From positions 1 through 64,000 of the forward strand of contig NZ_JADCDB010000004.1 of the NCBI RefSeq assembly GCF_020252395.1: a stretch of DNA of 64,000 bases. Reading direction: 5' to 3'. Below are positions 24,804 to 33,594 of the stretch, in pieces. A program made the position numbers and the translations under genes. Below the pieces are notes generated by a model, which was not told where the DNA came from, made no database searches, and saw only the letters and a program-made list of their open reading frames with translations. Position 1 is the stretch's first letter; each line of letters opens with the position of its first letter. This DNA is from Aestuariivirga sp. GTDB lineage: Bacteria; Pseudomonadota; Alphaproteobacteria; Rhizobiales; Aestuariivirgaceae.

Positions 24804-24839
24804 TGGAACGAATATTTCACGAAAGGGCAATCGTTCCAA
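24803..24839. promoter_or_regulatory. inverted repeat at the RpiR gene start
   Basis: TTGGAACGA (24803-24811) and TCGTTCCAA (24831-24839) are exact reverse complements separated by 19 bases that include GAATATTTC. The repeat abuts the rpiR ATG and is a plausible autoregulatory operator. A transcript start close to the ATG would then be expected. Confidence 0.45.
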
Positions 24840-24851
24840 ATGGTTTTGGGG

Positions 24852-26519
24852 TCAGCCCTCGTCCCAGCCCCGGCTGCGGCGCGAGGGGCCCGAGACGGGC
24901 GGGCGGCGGCGCGTGGCGTCGGGGCCGAGGCCGTCGCCCCCTAAGAGCGCGCGGCGCAGGCGGCGTAGGATGACGGCGCGGGCCTTCTCGTCGCCGGCCT
25001 TGCCGACCGTGTCCTTGATGTCAAGGATCAGGTCCGCCATGTCGTTGTGGCTGTCGAAGCGGGCAACCATGGCGGGATCGATGCGCGGATGCGTGTCCTC
25101 CGCCACGAAGGCACAGGCCTCGCCCGAGAGATCGTAGACCGAATCGAGCGACGGGATGAAGATGCAGTCATGCGCGAGGCCCAAGCCGCGCAGGTCATCC
25201 GCCAGGGCGCGCTGGCCCTCCTCCTCGCCATGGGTGAGGAAGATCGAGCGGCCGATGGGAAGGCGTTCCTTCACCCATTGCACGAGTTCGGGGCCATCGG
25301 CATGGCCCGAGTAATCCTCGATCTGGCGGATCGCCGCCTTGACGCTGATTTCCTCGCCCATGATGGTGACGGACTTGGCGCCATCCTGCAGGATGCGGCC
25401 GAGCGAGCCTTCGGCCTGGAAGCCCGCCAGCAGCACGGTGGTGGAGGGCTGCCAGAGATGGTTCTTGAGGTGGTGGCGGATGCGGCCCGCCTCGCACATG
25501 CCGGACGCCGAGACGATGATGCGGAAGCCTGAGAAGCGGGCCAGCGCCTTCGAATCCTCCACACTCTCGGTGATGCGCACGTAAGGCGAGGTGAAGGCGC
25601 GGGTGAGATCGCCCCCGTGCTGCAATTCGGCGGCGTGCTTGACGAAGATGGCCGTGGCCTTGGAGGCGAGCGGGCTGTCGATGAAAATGGTGGCCTTGGG
25701 CGCCTGACCATTGTCCATCAGCTTGACCAAGTCGGTGACCAGCTCCTGCGTGCGTTCGACCGCGAAGGAGGGGATGAGCAGCGCGCCCTTCTTCTTCGCC
25801 GCCTCGTTCACCTCGCGCGCCAGGATCTCGCGCCGGCCGTCCTCGCTGCGCTCGAAACGGTCACGCCCGCCATAGGTCGACTCACAGACGACGAAATCGA
25901 AATCGGCGGGGGCTTCCGGATCGTGCTCCAGCATCTTGTTGCCGGGACCGAGATCACCCGAGAACAAGAGGCGCACGGGCTTGGCCCCCTGCTGCTCCAC
26001 CTCCACCTCTATCGAGGCAGAGCCCAGAAGGTGGCCGGCATTCCAGTAACGCGCGCGGATACCGGGGGCCGGCGAGATCCATGTTTCATAGGCATGGCCT
26101 TCAAACTGCGTCAGGCAGTCCATCGCATCCTGCTGGGTGTAAATCGGCTCCACCTCGTCCTGGCCGCGCTTGGAGCGGCGTTGGTTGAGCTGCTTCACTT
26201 CCATTTCCTGGATGTTGCCGGAGTCCGGCAGCATGATGGCGCAGAGGTCGGCCGTTGCAGCGGTGCAGTGGATGCGGCCCTTGTAGCCATGCTTGACGAG
26301 CTTCGGCAGCACGCCCGAATGATCGATGTGGGCGTGGGTGAGCAGCACTGCGGCGATCGCACCGGCATCGAAAGGGAAGGGCCGGTAGTTCAGCTCGCGT
26401 TCGGTCTTGGAGCCCTGGAACATGCCGCAGTCGACGAGCACCTTGGCTTTCTCCGTCTCGATCAGGTAGCAGGAGCCGGTGACGGTGCGCGCCGCGCCAT
26501 GAAACTTGAGACGGATCAT
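24852..26519 (-). CDS. MBL-fold beta-CASP RNA nuclease-like protein
   Basis: This 555-residue metallo-beta-lactamase/beta-CASP/RMMBL protein is predicted to be an RNA nuclease like bacterial RNase J/CPSF homologues of the YSH1 type. The zinc motif is LLTHAHIDHSGVLPKLVKHG (about 59-78). Further metal ligands lie in YWNAGHLLGSASI and LFSGDLG. The beta-CASP region includes SFAVERTQELV, and EDYSGHADGPEL with LTHGEEEGQRALADDL is the RMMBL end. A C-terminal extension of about 90 residues ends in Arg-rich sequence, perhaps RNA-binding. It overlaps the LOG gene by four bases, so the two are co-translated. Confidence 0.85.
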   Translation of the reverse strand: MIRLKFHGAARTVTGSCYLIETEKAKVLVDCGMFQGSKTERELNYRPFPFDAGAIAAVLLTHAHIDHSGVLPKLVKHGYKGRIHCTAATADLCAIMLPDSGNIQEMEVKQLNQRRSKRGQDEVEPIYTQQDAMDCLTQFEGHAYETWISPAPGIRARYWNAGHLLGSASIEVEVEQQGAKPVRLLFSGDLGPGNKMLEHDPEAPADFDFVVCESTYGGRDRFERSEDGRREILAREVNEAAKKKGALLIPSFAVERTQELVTDLVKLMDNGQAPKATIFIDSPLASKATAIFVKHAAELQHGGDLTRAFTSPYVRITESVEDSKALARFSGFRIIVSASGMCEAGRIRHHLKNHLWQPSTTVLLAGFQAEGSLGRILQDGAKSVTIMGEEISVKAAIRQIEDYSGHADGPELVQWVKERLPIGRSIFLTHGEEEGQRALADDLRGLGLAHDCIFIPSLDSVYDLSGEACAFVAEDTHPRIDPAMVARFDSHNDMADLILDIKDTVGKAGDEKARAVILRRLRRALLGGDGLGPDATRRRPPVSGPSRRSRGWDEG

Positions 26520-27271
26520 GCTTTCGCTCCCGGCGCCTTGAGGCCACGCTTGACGAGTTGCTCCCAGGCCTGGCGCGGAGAGTCGGCGAAACCGAAGAGA
26601 TCGAGATCGCGCGTGTTGACCATGCCCATGTCGGCGAAATGCCGGAAGTTGATGAGGCTTTTCCAGAAGGAGGAGTCATAGAGCACGACGGGCAGATTGT
26701 CGTCCATCTTGCCGGTCTGGCGCAGGGTGAGAATTTCGAACAGCTCGTCCATGGTGCCGAAGCCGCCGGGGAACACCACCAGCGCCGCGGCCCTTATGGC
26801 GAAATGCATCTTGCGCATGGCAAAGTAATGGAAGCGGAAGGTGAGGTCGGGCGTCGAATAGGCGTTAGGCTCCTGCTCCATGGGGAGCGTGATGTTGAAG
26901 CCGATGGAGGGTGCGCCGACGTCATGCGCGCCGCGGTTCGCCGCTTCCATGATGCCGGGGCCGCCGCCGGTGGCAATCACGTTCTGGCGCGGCCCGTTGT
27001 GCGCGAGCTTGGCGCCGCCCTCCTCCGAGCAGATGCGGGCGAATTCGCGCGCCGCGTCATACCAGCCGTTCTCCTCACCCGCCTTCACCCGCGCCGAGCC
27101 GAAGACGATGACGGTCGTCGCCACGCCCCACTTGCGCAGGTGCTCCTCCGCCTTCTGGTATTCGAGCTGGAACCTGAGACCGCGCGTGGTGTCGCCCAGC
27201 AGAAAGTCCTGGTCCATGGCAGGCAGGCGGTAGGCGGCGGCGGCCATCTGGGCCTTGTTGGACTCGGGCAT
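26516..27271 (-). CDS. LOG-family protein (cytokinin-activating-type phosphoribohydrolase)
   Basis: This 251-residue protein is related to LONELY GUY/TIGR00730 nucleoside-monophosphate phosphoribohydrolases, which release the base from AMP-type nucleotides. The fold motif VIVFGSARVKAG, GGGPGIMEAANRGA and the diagnostic PGGFGTMDELFEIL are visible. It is longer than the roughly 190-residue plant-like LOGs and has an N-terminal helical extension, as in the larger bacterial subgroup. Start ATG 27271 is preferred over GTG 27307. It lies upstream of and overlaps the beta-CASP nuclease gene. Confidence 0.85.
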   Translation of the reverse strand: MPESNKAQMAAAAYRLPAMDQDFLLGDTTRGLRFQLEYQKAEEHLRKWGVATTVIVFGSARVKAGEENGWYDAAREFARICSEEGGAKLAHNGPRQNVIATGGGPGIMEAANRGAHDVGAPSIGFNITLPMEQEPNAYSTPDLTFRFHYFAMRKMHFAIRAAALVVFPGGFGTMDELFEILTLRQTGKMDDNLPVVLYDSSFWKSLINFRHFADMGMVNTRDLDLFGFADSPRQAWEQLVKRGLKAPGAKA

Positions 27272-27403
27272 GTTGCGGAAAATCCTGATGTGCGGGCGTT
27301 TACACACGGATAGGGCAGCCGGAGCCCGGCTTCAAGGGCTGGCCCGAGGGTGGCTTTTCAACCTTGCCCGTGACAGGATGAGCGCTTTGTGACGGAGTGG
27401 AAG

Positions 27404-28231
27404 ATGGCTGAGAAACTTAAGGCCTTCGGCGAGCGCTACATGGTGAAGCCGGGCAAGAGCTTCAAACTGTCCGATTGCGACCCGCGCGCCGCAAATGGCT
27501 TCGCCGACAAGGAGGCCGCCAAGGCCGACACCATCCGCGATGCCGCCGCCATCGATGCGCTGCAGGACAGGCTGTTCGCGGAAGGAAAGCGCGCGCTGCT
27601 CGTAATCCTGCAGGGCATCGACTGTTCCGGCAAGGACGGCACGGTGCGCGCCGTGTTCAACCATTGCGGCCCTCTCGGCGTGAAGGTGGCGCCCTTCAAG
27701 GCGCCGAATGCCGAGGAACTTGCCCAGGATTATCTCTGGCGGGTGCATAAGGTGTGCCCGCCCAAGGGCTATATCGGCATTTTCAACCGCTCGCACTACG
27801 AGGACGTGCTGGTGGTGAAGGTTAGGGGCTTCGCGCCGGCGGACGTGATCGAGCGGCGCTATGACGAGATCAACGGCTTCGAGAAGCTGCTCTTCGACAA
27901 CGGCACCAGGATCCTGAAATTCATGCTCAACATCTCGAAGGACGAGCAGGCGGAGCGCCTGCGCGAGCGCATCGCGATGCCAGAGAAACGCTGGAAGTTC
28001 AATCCCGCAGACCTCGAGGACAGAAAGCTGTGGGACGACTATATGGCGGCCTATGAGACCGCACTCACCCGTTGCTCCACCCACCATGCGCCGTGGTACG
28101 TGATCCCCGCCGACCGCAACTGGGTGCGGAACGCCGCCATCTCCCGCATCGTGCGCGAGACGCTGGAGGAGATGAACCCGAAGTATCCCGAACCCAAGGG
28201 CTGGGACCCAAAGACGGTGAAGGTGGTGTGA
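27404..28231 (+). CDS. polyphosphate kinase 2 family protein
   Basis: This 275-residue PPK2-type enzyme transfers phosphate between polyphosphate and nucleotides. The Walker A-like loop is LQGIDCSGKDGTVRAVFNHC, the Walker B-like segment is GYIGIFNRSHYEDVLVVKVR, and MPEKRWKFNPADLEDRKLWD is the lid region. WYVIPADRNWVRNAAISRIV is the conserved C-terminal end. GGAG six bases before the ATG at 27404 supports this start over GTG 27389. It is divergent from the LOG gene. Confidence 0.88.
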   Translation: MAEKLKAFGERYMVKPGKSFKLSDCDPRAANGFADKEAAKADTIRDAAAIDALQDRLFAEGKRALLVILQGIDCSGKDGTVRAVFNHCGPLGVKVAPFKAPNAEELAQDYLWRVHKVCPPKGYIGIFNRSHYEDVLVVKVRGFAPADVIERRYDEINGFEKLLFDNGTRILKFMLNISKDEQAERLRERIAMPEKRWKFNPADLEDRKLWDDYMAAYETALTRCSTHHAPWYVIPADRNWVRNAAISRIVRETLEEMNPKYPEPKGWDPKTVKVV

Positions 28232-28359
28232 GGAGAGCCCGGGAAACATCCTGAACGGGGGGAGAAATCCGGGATCGGCCGGCCGGCGTCATCGATGCGC
28301 CCGGCATACTCGCCGGCTGCGCGGCGCTGCCGACCTGCATTGCGGTTCGAGGCAGCACG

Positions 28360-28710
28360 GTGGCCCGGGCGATGGGACGGCTGAAGCCGCGGCCGCGGGC
28401 GCCGCAGACCCGCGGCGGGCTGGCGCATCTGCTGTTCTTTGCGTCCATCGTGATTCTGCTGATGTCGCACCTCGCGCAGATCCTCATCTGGTCGATGGTT
28501 CTCTACTGGCCGGGAATCCTGCCGAACCCCCACCACGCCGTGCTGCTGGCGGGCAGCACCGACACCACAGTGGGCTTCGTCACTGACACGCTGCCGGAGC
28601 AGTGGCAGCTCTTGGAGGTGATCATGGCGGTGACGGGTCTCTTCGCCTTTGCGTGGAGCACCTCGATCTTTTATGCGCTGTCGCAGCAGCTCTACCGGGA
28701 AGAGGATTAA
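28360..28710 (+). CDS. small two-helix ion-channel-like membrane protein
   Basis: The product has 116 residues. A first membrane helix (about 22-47, HLLFFASIVILLMSHLAQIL) is followed by a re-entrant segment GSTDTTVGFVTDTLPEQWQL. A second helix follows (about 86-108, LEVIMAVTGLFAFAWSTSIF). The order helix, TTVGF filter-like loop and helix matches the pfam Ion_trans_2 potassium-channel pore, but the usual GYGD is reduced to GFVTD and no regulatory domain is present. A GTG at 28360 is used. The frame is open further upstream, so the start is uncertain. It ends overlapping the convergent ribokinase gene by four bases. Confidence 0.55.
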   Translation: MARAMGRLKPRPRAPQTRGGLAHLLFFASIVILLMSHLAQILIWSMVLYWPGILPNPHHAVLLAGSTDTTVGFVTDTLPEQWQLLEVIMAVTGLFAFAWSTSIFYALSQQLYREED

Positions 28711-29621
28711 GCCCGCGACAGGAAGGCTTCGACCTCCGCCCTGGTCGGGGCAGCCTCGGCGGCGCCCTTCTTCGTGGTGGACAGCGCGCCGCAGGCCGCT
28801 GCATAGCGCAGCGCCAACTCGAGGCCCTGGCCATGTTCCAGCGCATGGGCGAGGCCGCCGTTGAAGCTGTCGCCCGCCGCCACCGTGTCGATGGGCGTCA
28901 CCTTGAAGGCGGGGATGATCTTCTCGATCCCCTCGCCCGCGACAGCGAGGCCCTTGCCGCCGAGCTTAACGACGGCGGTGGCGACGCCGCGGGCGCGCAG
29001 TTCCTTCGCAGCCTTGAGGCCCTCTTCTGGTGTCTGCGGTTGCCAGCCGAGCAGCAGGCCCGCCTCGGATTCGTTCGGCGTGATGATGTCGACGGCTTTC
29101 AGCACAGACGCATCGAGGTCCTTCGCCGGGGCCGGATCGAGGATGACGGCGCCGCCGTGGGCGCGGACGACGGCGGCTGCGGCAAGCGAAGCTTCGAGCG
29201 GCACTTCGAGCTGGAGGAGGAGGACCTTCGCCTGTTCCAGCGCGGCGCGGCCCTTCTCCACATCGCTGACGCCGACGCGGAAATTGCTGCCGGCGATGAC
29301 GGAGATATAGTTCTCGCCACCCTCACCGACATTGATGATGGCGATGCCGGTGGCGCCATCGGCATCCTTGCGGATGAGCGACATGTCGAGGCCAAAAGAC
29401 GTGAGCGCGCGCTCGGCCCCCTTGCCGAAATCATCGGCCCCGACGCGGCCGATGAAGGCGACATCGCTGCCGAGCTTGCGCGCCGCCACCGCCTGGTTAG
29501 CGCCCTTGCCGCCGAGGCCCACGATGTAGTCCTTGCCGTGCAGCGTCTCGCCCGGCTTCGGCAGCCGGTACATATAGGCCGTCACGTCCATGTTGATGCT
29601 GCCGACAACGGCGATGGTCAT
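28707..29621 (-). CDS. rbsK: ribokinase (PfkB family)
   Basis: This 304-residue sugar kinase is predicted to phosphorylate ribose to ribose 5-phosphate. The N-terminal pattern VVGSINMDVTAYMYRLPKPG and GLGGKGANQAVAARKLGSDV matches ribokinase closely (NMD and GGKGANQA substrate residues). The C-terminal TPIDTVAAGDSFNGGLAHAL holds the catalytic Asp of DTxGAGD, with Val in place of Gly. No ribose transporter is adjacent. It follows argG after 17 bases on the same strand. Confidence 0.85.
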   Translation of the reverse strand: MTIAVVGSINMDVTAYMYRLPKPGETLHGKDYIVGLGGKGANQAVAARKLGSDVAFIGRVGADDFGKGAERALTSFGLDMSLIRKDADGATGIAIINVGEGGENYISVIAGSNFRVGVSDVEKGRAALEQAKVLLLQLEVPLEASLAAAAVVRAHGGAVILDPAPAKDLDASVLKAVDIITPNESEAGLLLGWQPQTPEEGLKAAKELRARGVATAVVKLGGKGLAVAGEGIEKIIPAFKVTPIDTVAAGDSFNGGLAHALEHGQGLELALRYAAACGALSTTKKGAAEAAPTRAEVEAFLSRA

Positions 29622-29638
29622 GACGGTCTCCCTGTCTT

Positions 29639-30859
29639 CTACGTGTTGCGCTTGCGGGCCGCGAGCGTGCGCAGGCGGAGCGCGTTGAGGCGGATGAAGC
29701 CCGCCGCGTCCTTTTGGTCATAGGCGCCGCGGTCATCCTCGAAGGTGACGAGCGCATCGCTGTAAAGCGACTTCTTCGACTTGCGGCCCACCACGGTGAC
29801 GTTGCCCTTGTAGAGCTTCAGGCGCACCGTGCCTTCGACGTGTTCCTGGCTCTTGTCGATCGCCGCCTGCAGCATCTCGCGCTCCGGCGAGAACCAGAAA
29901 CCGTAATAGATGAGCTCGGCATATTTCGGGATGAAACTGTCCTTCAGGTGGGCCGCTTCGCGGTCGAGCGTGATCGACTCCATCGCGCGATGCGCAGTCA
30001 GGAGAATAGTGCCGCCGGGGGTCTCGTAGACGCCGCGCGACTTCATGCCGACGAAACGGTTCTCCACGAGGTCCAGCCGGCCGATGCCGTTGTCATGGCC
30101 CAGCCGGTTGAGCTCGGTGAGAATCGTCGCAGGCGACATCTTCACGCCGCCGATGGCGATGGGATCGCCCTTCAGGAACTCGATCTCGATGGTGGTGGCC
30201 TTGTCGGGCGCATCCTCCGGCGCGATGGTGCGCTGGTAGACATAAGGAGGCGGCTCCACCCACGGATCTTCCAGCACCTTGCCTTCGGACGAGGAGTGGA
30301 GAAGGTTGGCGTCGACCGAGAAGGGCGCATCGCCGCGCTTGTCCTTGGCGACGGGGATCTGGTGAGTTTCGGCGAAGTCGATGAGATCGGTGCGGCTCTT
30401 GAAATTCCACTCGCGCCAGGGGGCAATGACTTTGATATCCGGGTTCAGCGCATAGGCCGTGAGCTCGAAGCGCACCTGGTCATTGCCCTTGCCGGTGGCG
30501 CCGTGGGCGATGGCGTCCGCGCCCGTTTCCGCCGCGATCTCGATCAGGCGCTTGGCAATGAGCGGGCGGGCAATCGACGTGCCGAGCAGGTAGACGCCCT
30601 CATAGACGGCATTGGCGCGGAACATGGGGAAGACGAAATCGCGCACGAATTCCTCGCGCAGGTCCTCGATGTAGATGTCCTTGATGCCCAGCATCTCCGC
30701 CTTCTTGCGGGCGGGCTCAAGCTCGCCGCCCTGGCCAAGGTCGGCGGTGAAGGTCACGACCTCGGCGCCATATTCCGTCTGCAGCCATTTGAGGATGATG
30801 GAGGTGTCGAGGCCACCGGAATAGGCGAGGACGACTTTCTTCACTTTCTGCATGGACAT
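29639..30859 (-). CDS. argG: argininosuccinate synthase
   Basis: This enzyme joins citrulline and aspartate with ATP in arginine biosynthesis. The 406 residues match the family. The P-loop-like [20 protein letters not shown] is at the N-terminus, with [20 protein letters not shown] and the ATP/aspartate-site segment [20 protein letters not shown] further in. [20 protein letters not shown] and [20 protein letters not shown] are also diagnostic. The downstream ribokinase gene is probably read from the same transcript. Confidence 0.96.
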   Translation of the reverse strand: MSMQKVKKVVLAYSGGLDTSIILKWLQTEYGAEVVTFTADLGQGGELEPARKKAEMLGIKDIYIEDLREEFVRDFVFPMFRANAVYEGVYLLGTSIARPLIAKRLIEIAAETGADAIAHGATGKGNDQVRFELTAYALNPDIKVIAPWREWNFKSRTDLIDFAETHQIPVAKDKRGDAPFSVDANLLHSSSEGKVLEDPWVEPPPYVYQRTIAPEDAPDKATTIEIEFLKGDPIAIGGVKMSPATILTELNRLGHDNGIGRLDLVENRFVGMKSRGVYETPGGTILLTAHRAMESITLDREAAHLKDSFIPKYAELIYYGFWFSPEREMLQAAIDKSQEHVEGTVRLKLYKGNVTVVGRKSKKSLYSDALVTFEDDRGAYDQKDAAGFIRLNALRLRTLAARKRNT

Positions 30860-30936
30860 GGAGGCACCTGGTTGACTTGCTGGCCGCCACCTATCACGCT
30901 GAGGGTTTGGCCCGCAACTGCCTGCTCAGCAGCCTG

Positions 30937-32115
30937 CTAGAGCAACCTCTCCCTGGCCCGCAGCTTCTGGCTTTCGCTCTTCAATTGGCCGCAGGCCGCC
31001 ATGATGTCGCGGCCGCGCGGGGTCCTAACCGGCGAGGCGTAGCCGGCGCGGTTCAGCACTTCGGCGAAGGCTTCGATGGTGTCCCAGCCGGAGCACTCAT
31101 ATTGCGTGCCGGGCCAGGGGTTGAAGGGGATGAGGTTCACCTTGGCGGGAATGCCCTTGAGGAGCTGCACCAGGCGCTTGGCGTCCTGCAGGCTGTCGTT
31201 CACGCCCTTCAGCATCACATATTCGAAGGTGATGCGGCGCGCGTTGGAGAGGCCGGGATATTTGCGGCAGGCGTCCAGCAGCTCCTCGATCGGGTATTTC
31301 TTGTTCAAGGGCACCAGCTTGTCGCGGATCTCGTCGGTGGTGGCATGGAGCGAGATCGCCAGCATGGCGCCGATCTCGTCGCCCGCCCGCGGGATTTCCG
31401 GCACGACGCCGGAGGTCGACAGCGTGATCCTCCGCTTCGAAAGCGAGATTCCCTCGCCGTCGGAGACGATCTCCATCGCGTCCTTCACATTGTCGAAGTT
31501 ATAGAGGGGTTCGCCCATGCCCATGAGCACGACATTGGTGATGTAGCGGCCGCCCAAGGGGGGCGTGGGATTGGCCTCGATGTCCTGCGGCCAGTCCTTG
31601 ACGCGGTCGCGCGCCGTCATCACCTGCGCAACGATCTCGCCGGCAGTCAGGTTGCGCACCAGCTTCTGCGTGCCCGTGTGGCAGAAGGTGCAGGTGAGCG
31701 TGCAGCCGACCTGGGAGGAAATACACAGCGTGCCGCGATCCTCCTCCGGGATATAGACCATCTCGACTTCGTGGCGCGCGCCGCGCCCGTCGGGGGCCAG
31801 ACGCAGAAGCCACTTCTTTGTGCCGTCGGTCGAGGTCTGCTCGGTGACGATCTCCGGGCGGCCGATGATGAAGGTCTCGTCGAGGCGCTGGCGCAGGTCC
31901 TTGGCGATGTTGGTCATCTCGGCGAAGGAGGTGACACCGCGGTGATAGAGCCAGTGCCACACCTGGCCTGCCCGCATGCGGCGCTGCTTTTCCGGCACGC
32001 CCGCGCGGCCCATGGCCTCCGCCAGGCCCTCGCGCGTCAGCCCGACGAGCGAGGGGCGCGGGTCGTTGGGGATGTAGCGCGGCAGCGCTTCGAGGGTGGA
32101 CAGCAGCGTGGTCAT
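30937..32115 (-). CDS. rlmN: dual-specificity 23S rRNA/tRNA adenine C2-methyltransferase
   Basis: This radical-SAM enzyme methylates A2503 of 23S rRNA and A37 of some tRNAs. It has 392 residues from ATG 32115 (an in-frame start at 32133 adds only six residues). The [4Fe-4S] cluster motif is [20 protein letters not shown]. Catalytic cysteines are seen in RGTLCISSQ and near the end in [26 protein letters not shown] is the SAM-binding GEP motif. It stands alone upstream of argG on the same strand. Confidence 0.95.
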   Translation of the reverse strand: MTTLLSTLEALPRYIPNDPRPSLVGLTREGLAEAMGRAGVPEKQRRMRAGQVWHWLYHRGVTSFAEMTNIAKDLRQRLDETFIIGRPEIVTEQTSTDGTKKWLLRLAPDGRGARHEVEMVYIPEEDRGTLCISSQVGCTLTCTFCHTGTQKLVRNLTAGEIVAQVMTARDRVKDWPQDIEANPTPPLGGRYITNVVLMGMGEPLYNFDNVKDAMEIVSDGEGISLSKRRITLSTSGVVPEIPRAGDEIGAMLAISLHATTDEIRDKLVPLNKKYPIEELLDACRKYPGLSNARRITFEYVMLKGVNDSLQDAKRLVQLLKGIPAKVNLIPFNPWPGTQYECSGWDTIEAFAEVLNRAGYASPVRTPRGRDIMAACGQLKSESQKLRARERLL

Positions 32116-32175
32116 GGACCGGGTCCATAGCATGAAATGAATGAAAAATGCGAGCGAGGCCCTGGAATAGGGGCT

Positions 32176-32916
32176 TCAGGGGCCTTTGACCAGCGCCACG
32201 ATGGGGCCGAGCGGGGCAAACCCGTCGCTGCGGCCCATGTCCGGGGCATGCAGGCTGGAGATGGAGCCATCGAGGAATAGTGCGTTGGGGCAGTTGAGCC
32301 TGTCCTTGAACAGGCGGGCGAAGGAATGGAAGTTCACCCAGTCCTCGCTGATGACGAAGACCAGCGTATGGCCGTCCGGCGCGCCCACGCCGTTCCGCCG
32401 CTGCAGCGATGTGCCATCGGGCGAGAATCTTGGGTGGATCTCACCGTCAACCACCAGCATGGGGCCGGACTGGCTGGCGAATTGCGGATGGAGCCCCGCG
32501 GCGGCGAAGGCCTCCGTCTCAATCACACCGCTCTTCGCACCGTCAATGTAGAACACGCCATTGGGCTTCATGTGGAAGTTGCCGGGGCCGTCGCGGCGGT
32601 TAAGCTTGCGCAGCGTACGGCCATTTTCGATGTAGAGGCCGATGGGCTTCAGGTTTTCGCCATACATGCCGGCATTCATGGCGAAGGCAAGCGTCTGGCC
32701 TTTCGGCTCCAGAGCAAGCTCAAGGGAATTGAAGGAGCCAAAGGGCTCGCCCCTGTCATCGAGGCTGAAGAGCTGCAGATGGTCCTGCCTGAGGTCAAAA
32801 CGGCAGACCGTGTAGTCGTTTCCTTCGTAAGTCTCCGCCGTACAGGCGGCGTCAGCCCGCGCCGCTCCGACGAGCACTGCAAGCACCAAGAGCCAGAGCC
32901 TGAAGGCTCCGCCCAT
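32176..32916 (-). CDS. phosphodiester glycosidase family protein (DUF2233), exported
   Basis: The 246-residue protein has a signal peptide (LWLLVLAVLVGAARADA) and a NAGPA-like/DUF2233 fold: FAMNAGMYGENLKPIGLYIE, NFHMKPNGVFYIDGAKSGVI and the C-terminal LDGSISSLHAPDMGRSDGFA. The human relative uncovers mannose 6-phosphate. The bacterial substrate is unknown, and cell-envelope glycan is a guess. It is one base from the end of the IalB-family gene on the same strand, so they form a pair of exported proteins. Confidence 0.75.
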   Translation of the reverse strand: MGGAFRLWLLVLAVLVGAARADAACTAETYEGNDYTVCRFDLRQDHLQLFSLDDRGEPFGSFNSLELALEPKGQTLAFAMNAGMYGENLKPIGLYIENGRTLRKLNRRDGPGNFHMKPNGVFYIDGAKSGVIETEAFAAAGLHPQFASQSGPMLVVDGEIHPRFSPDGTSLQRRNGVGAPDGHTLVFVISEDWVNFHSFARLFKDRLNCPNALFLDGSISSLHAPDMGRSDGFAPLGPIVALVKGP

Positions 32917-32917
32917 G

Positions 32918-33436
32918 CTACTTGCAGGCCTTGTCGATGGCAGCGAGTGCGGCGGAAATCCCCTGCAGCGAATAGGTGTCCTCCGTGGTCTTTCCGCGCC
33001 AGGACGTGCCCTTCACCTTGAGCGACTTACCGTTCTTCATGGCGGCGACGATCTTCTTGTCGCTGCCGGTGTCCACCCAGGCGGTGTCGCCCTTGGAGAA
33101 CATCTCGTAAGCCTGGTCGTCGATCGTCAGCTTCACGGGCCCGCCCTCCTTGAAGGGGTAGCCGATGATGGTGGAGACCTCGCCCTTCACCGGCGGCTTG
33201 CGGCCCGGCATGTTGGTGACGAGGAAAAAGGCAGGGTCACGCTTGACGCCCTTGGGCTCGGTGGCCTTGGGGCTCGACGATACGTAGCAGACCTTGGAAT
33301 CAGCCGCGTCATAGCTATACGCCGTCCAGTCCTGGAAGGCACCGATCTGCTTGGGTTCATTGTCCGCGAAGGCGAGGCCTGCGGTGAGGGTGAGGAGGGT
33401 GATCCCGAGGACACCCGTGCGCCGTAAGTGATTCAT
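32918..33436 (-). CDS. invasion-associated locus B (IalB) family protein
   Basis: This 172-residue periplasmic protein has a signal peptide ending LAFA and an IalB domain: IGAFQDWTAYSYDAADSKVC, YVSSSPKATEP, DPAFFLVTNMPGR, and a C-terminal strand ending AAIDKACK. The two Cys (VCY and ACK) may form a disulfide. IalB proteins are widespread in Hyphomicrobiales. The name comes from Bartonella invasion, but in free-living relatives the role is unsettled. It is divergent from mcd. Confidence 0.82.
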   Translation of the reverse strand: MNHLRRTGVLGITLLTLTAGLAFADNEPKQIGAFQDWTAYSYDAADSKVCYVSSSPKATEPKGVKRDPAFFLVTNMPGRKPPVKGEVSTIIGYPFKEGGPVKLTIDDQAYEMFSKGDTAWVDTGSDKKIVAAMKNGKSLKVKGTSWRGKTTEDTYSLQGISAALAAIDKACK

Positions 33437-33502
33437 GTGGAAACCTTAATCCTGGCCGAGGCGGAAATCCAATGGTGGACGATTCCGGCCCAATTTTGGC
33501 GG

Positions 33503-33549
33503 TTGCTGTGCCAGCAAGGGGCTGGCCGGATGGATTATTGCAGCGCAAC
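33503..33549. promoter_or_regulatory. two TTGC...GCAA palindromes upstream of mcd
   Basis: TTGCTG-TGC-CAGCAA (33503-33517) is a perfect 6-bp inverted repeat. ATTGCAGCGCAAC (33537-33549) is TTGC-N3-GCAA. Their centres are 33 bp apart, about three helical turns. The second, read on the minus strand, is GTTGCGCTGCAAT. This differs in one of 13 bases from the site before ecm (41279-41291) and closely matches the site before ccr (40733-40745). Confidence 0.55.
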
Positions 33550-33594
33550 AGGCATTGGGCTAGCGTTTTGCCTCATTTGTGAAGGATTTCAATC

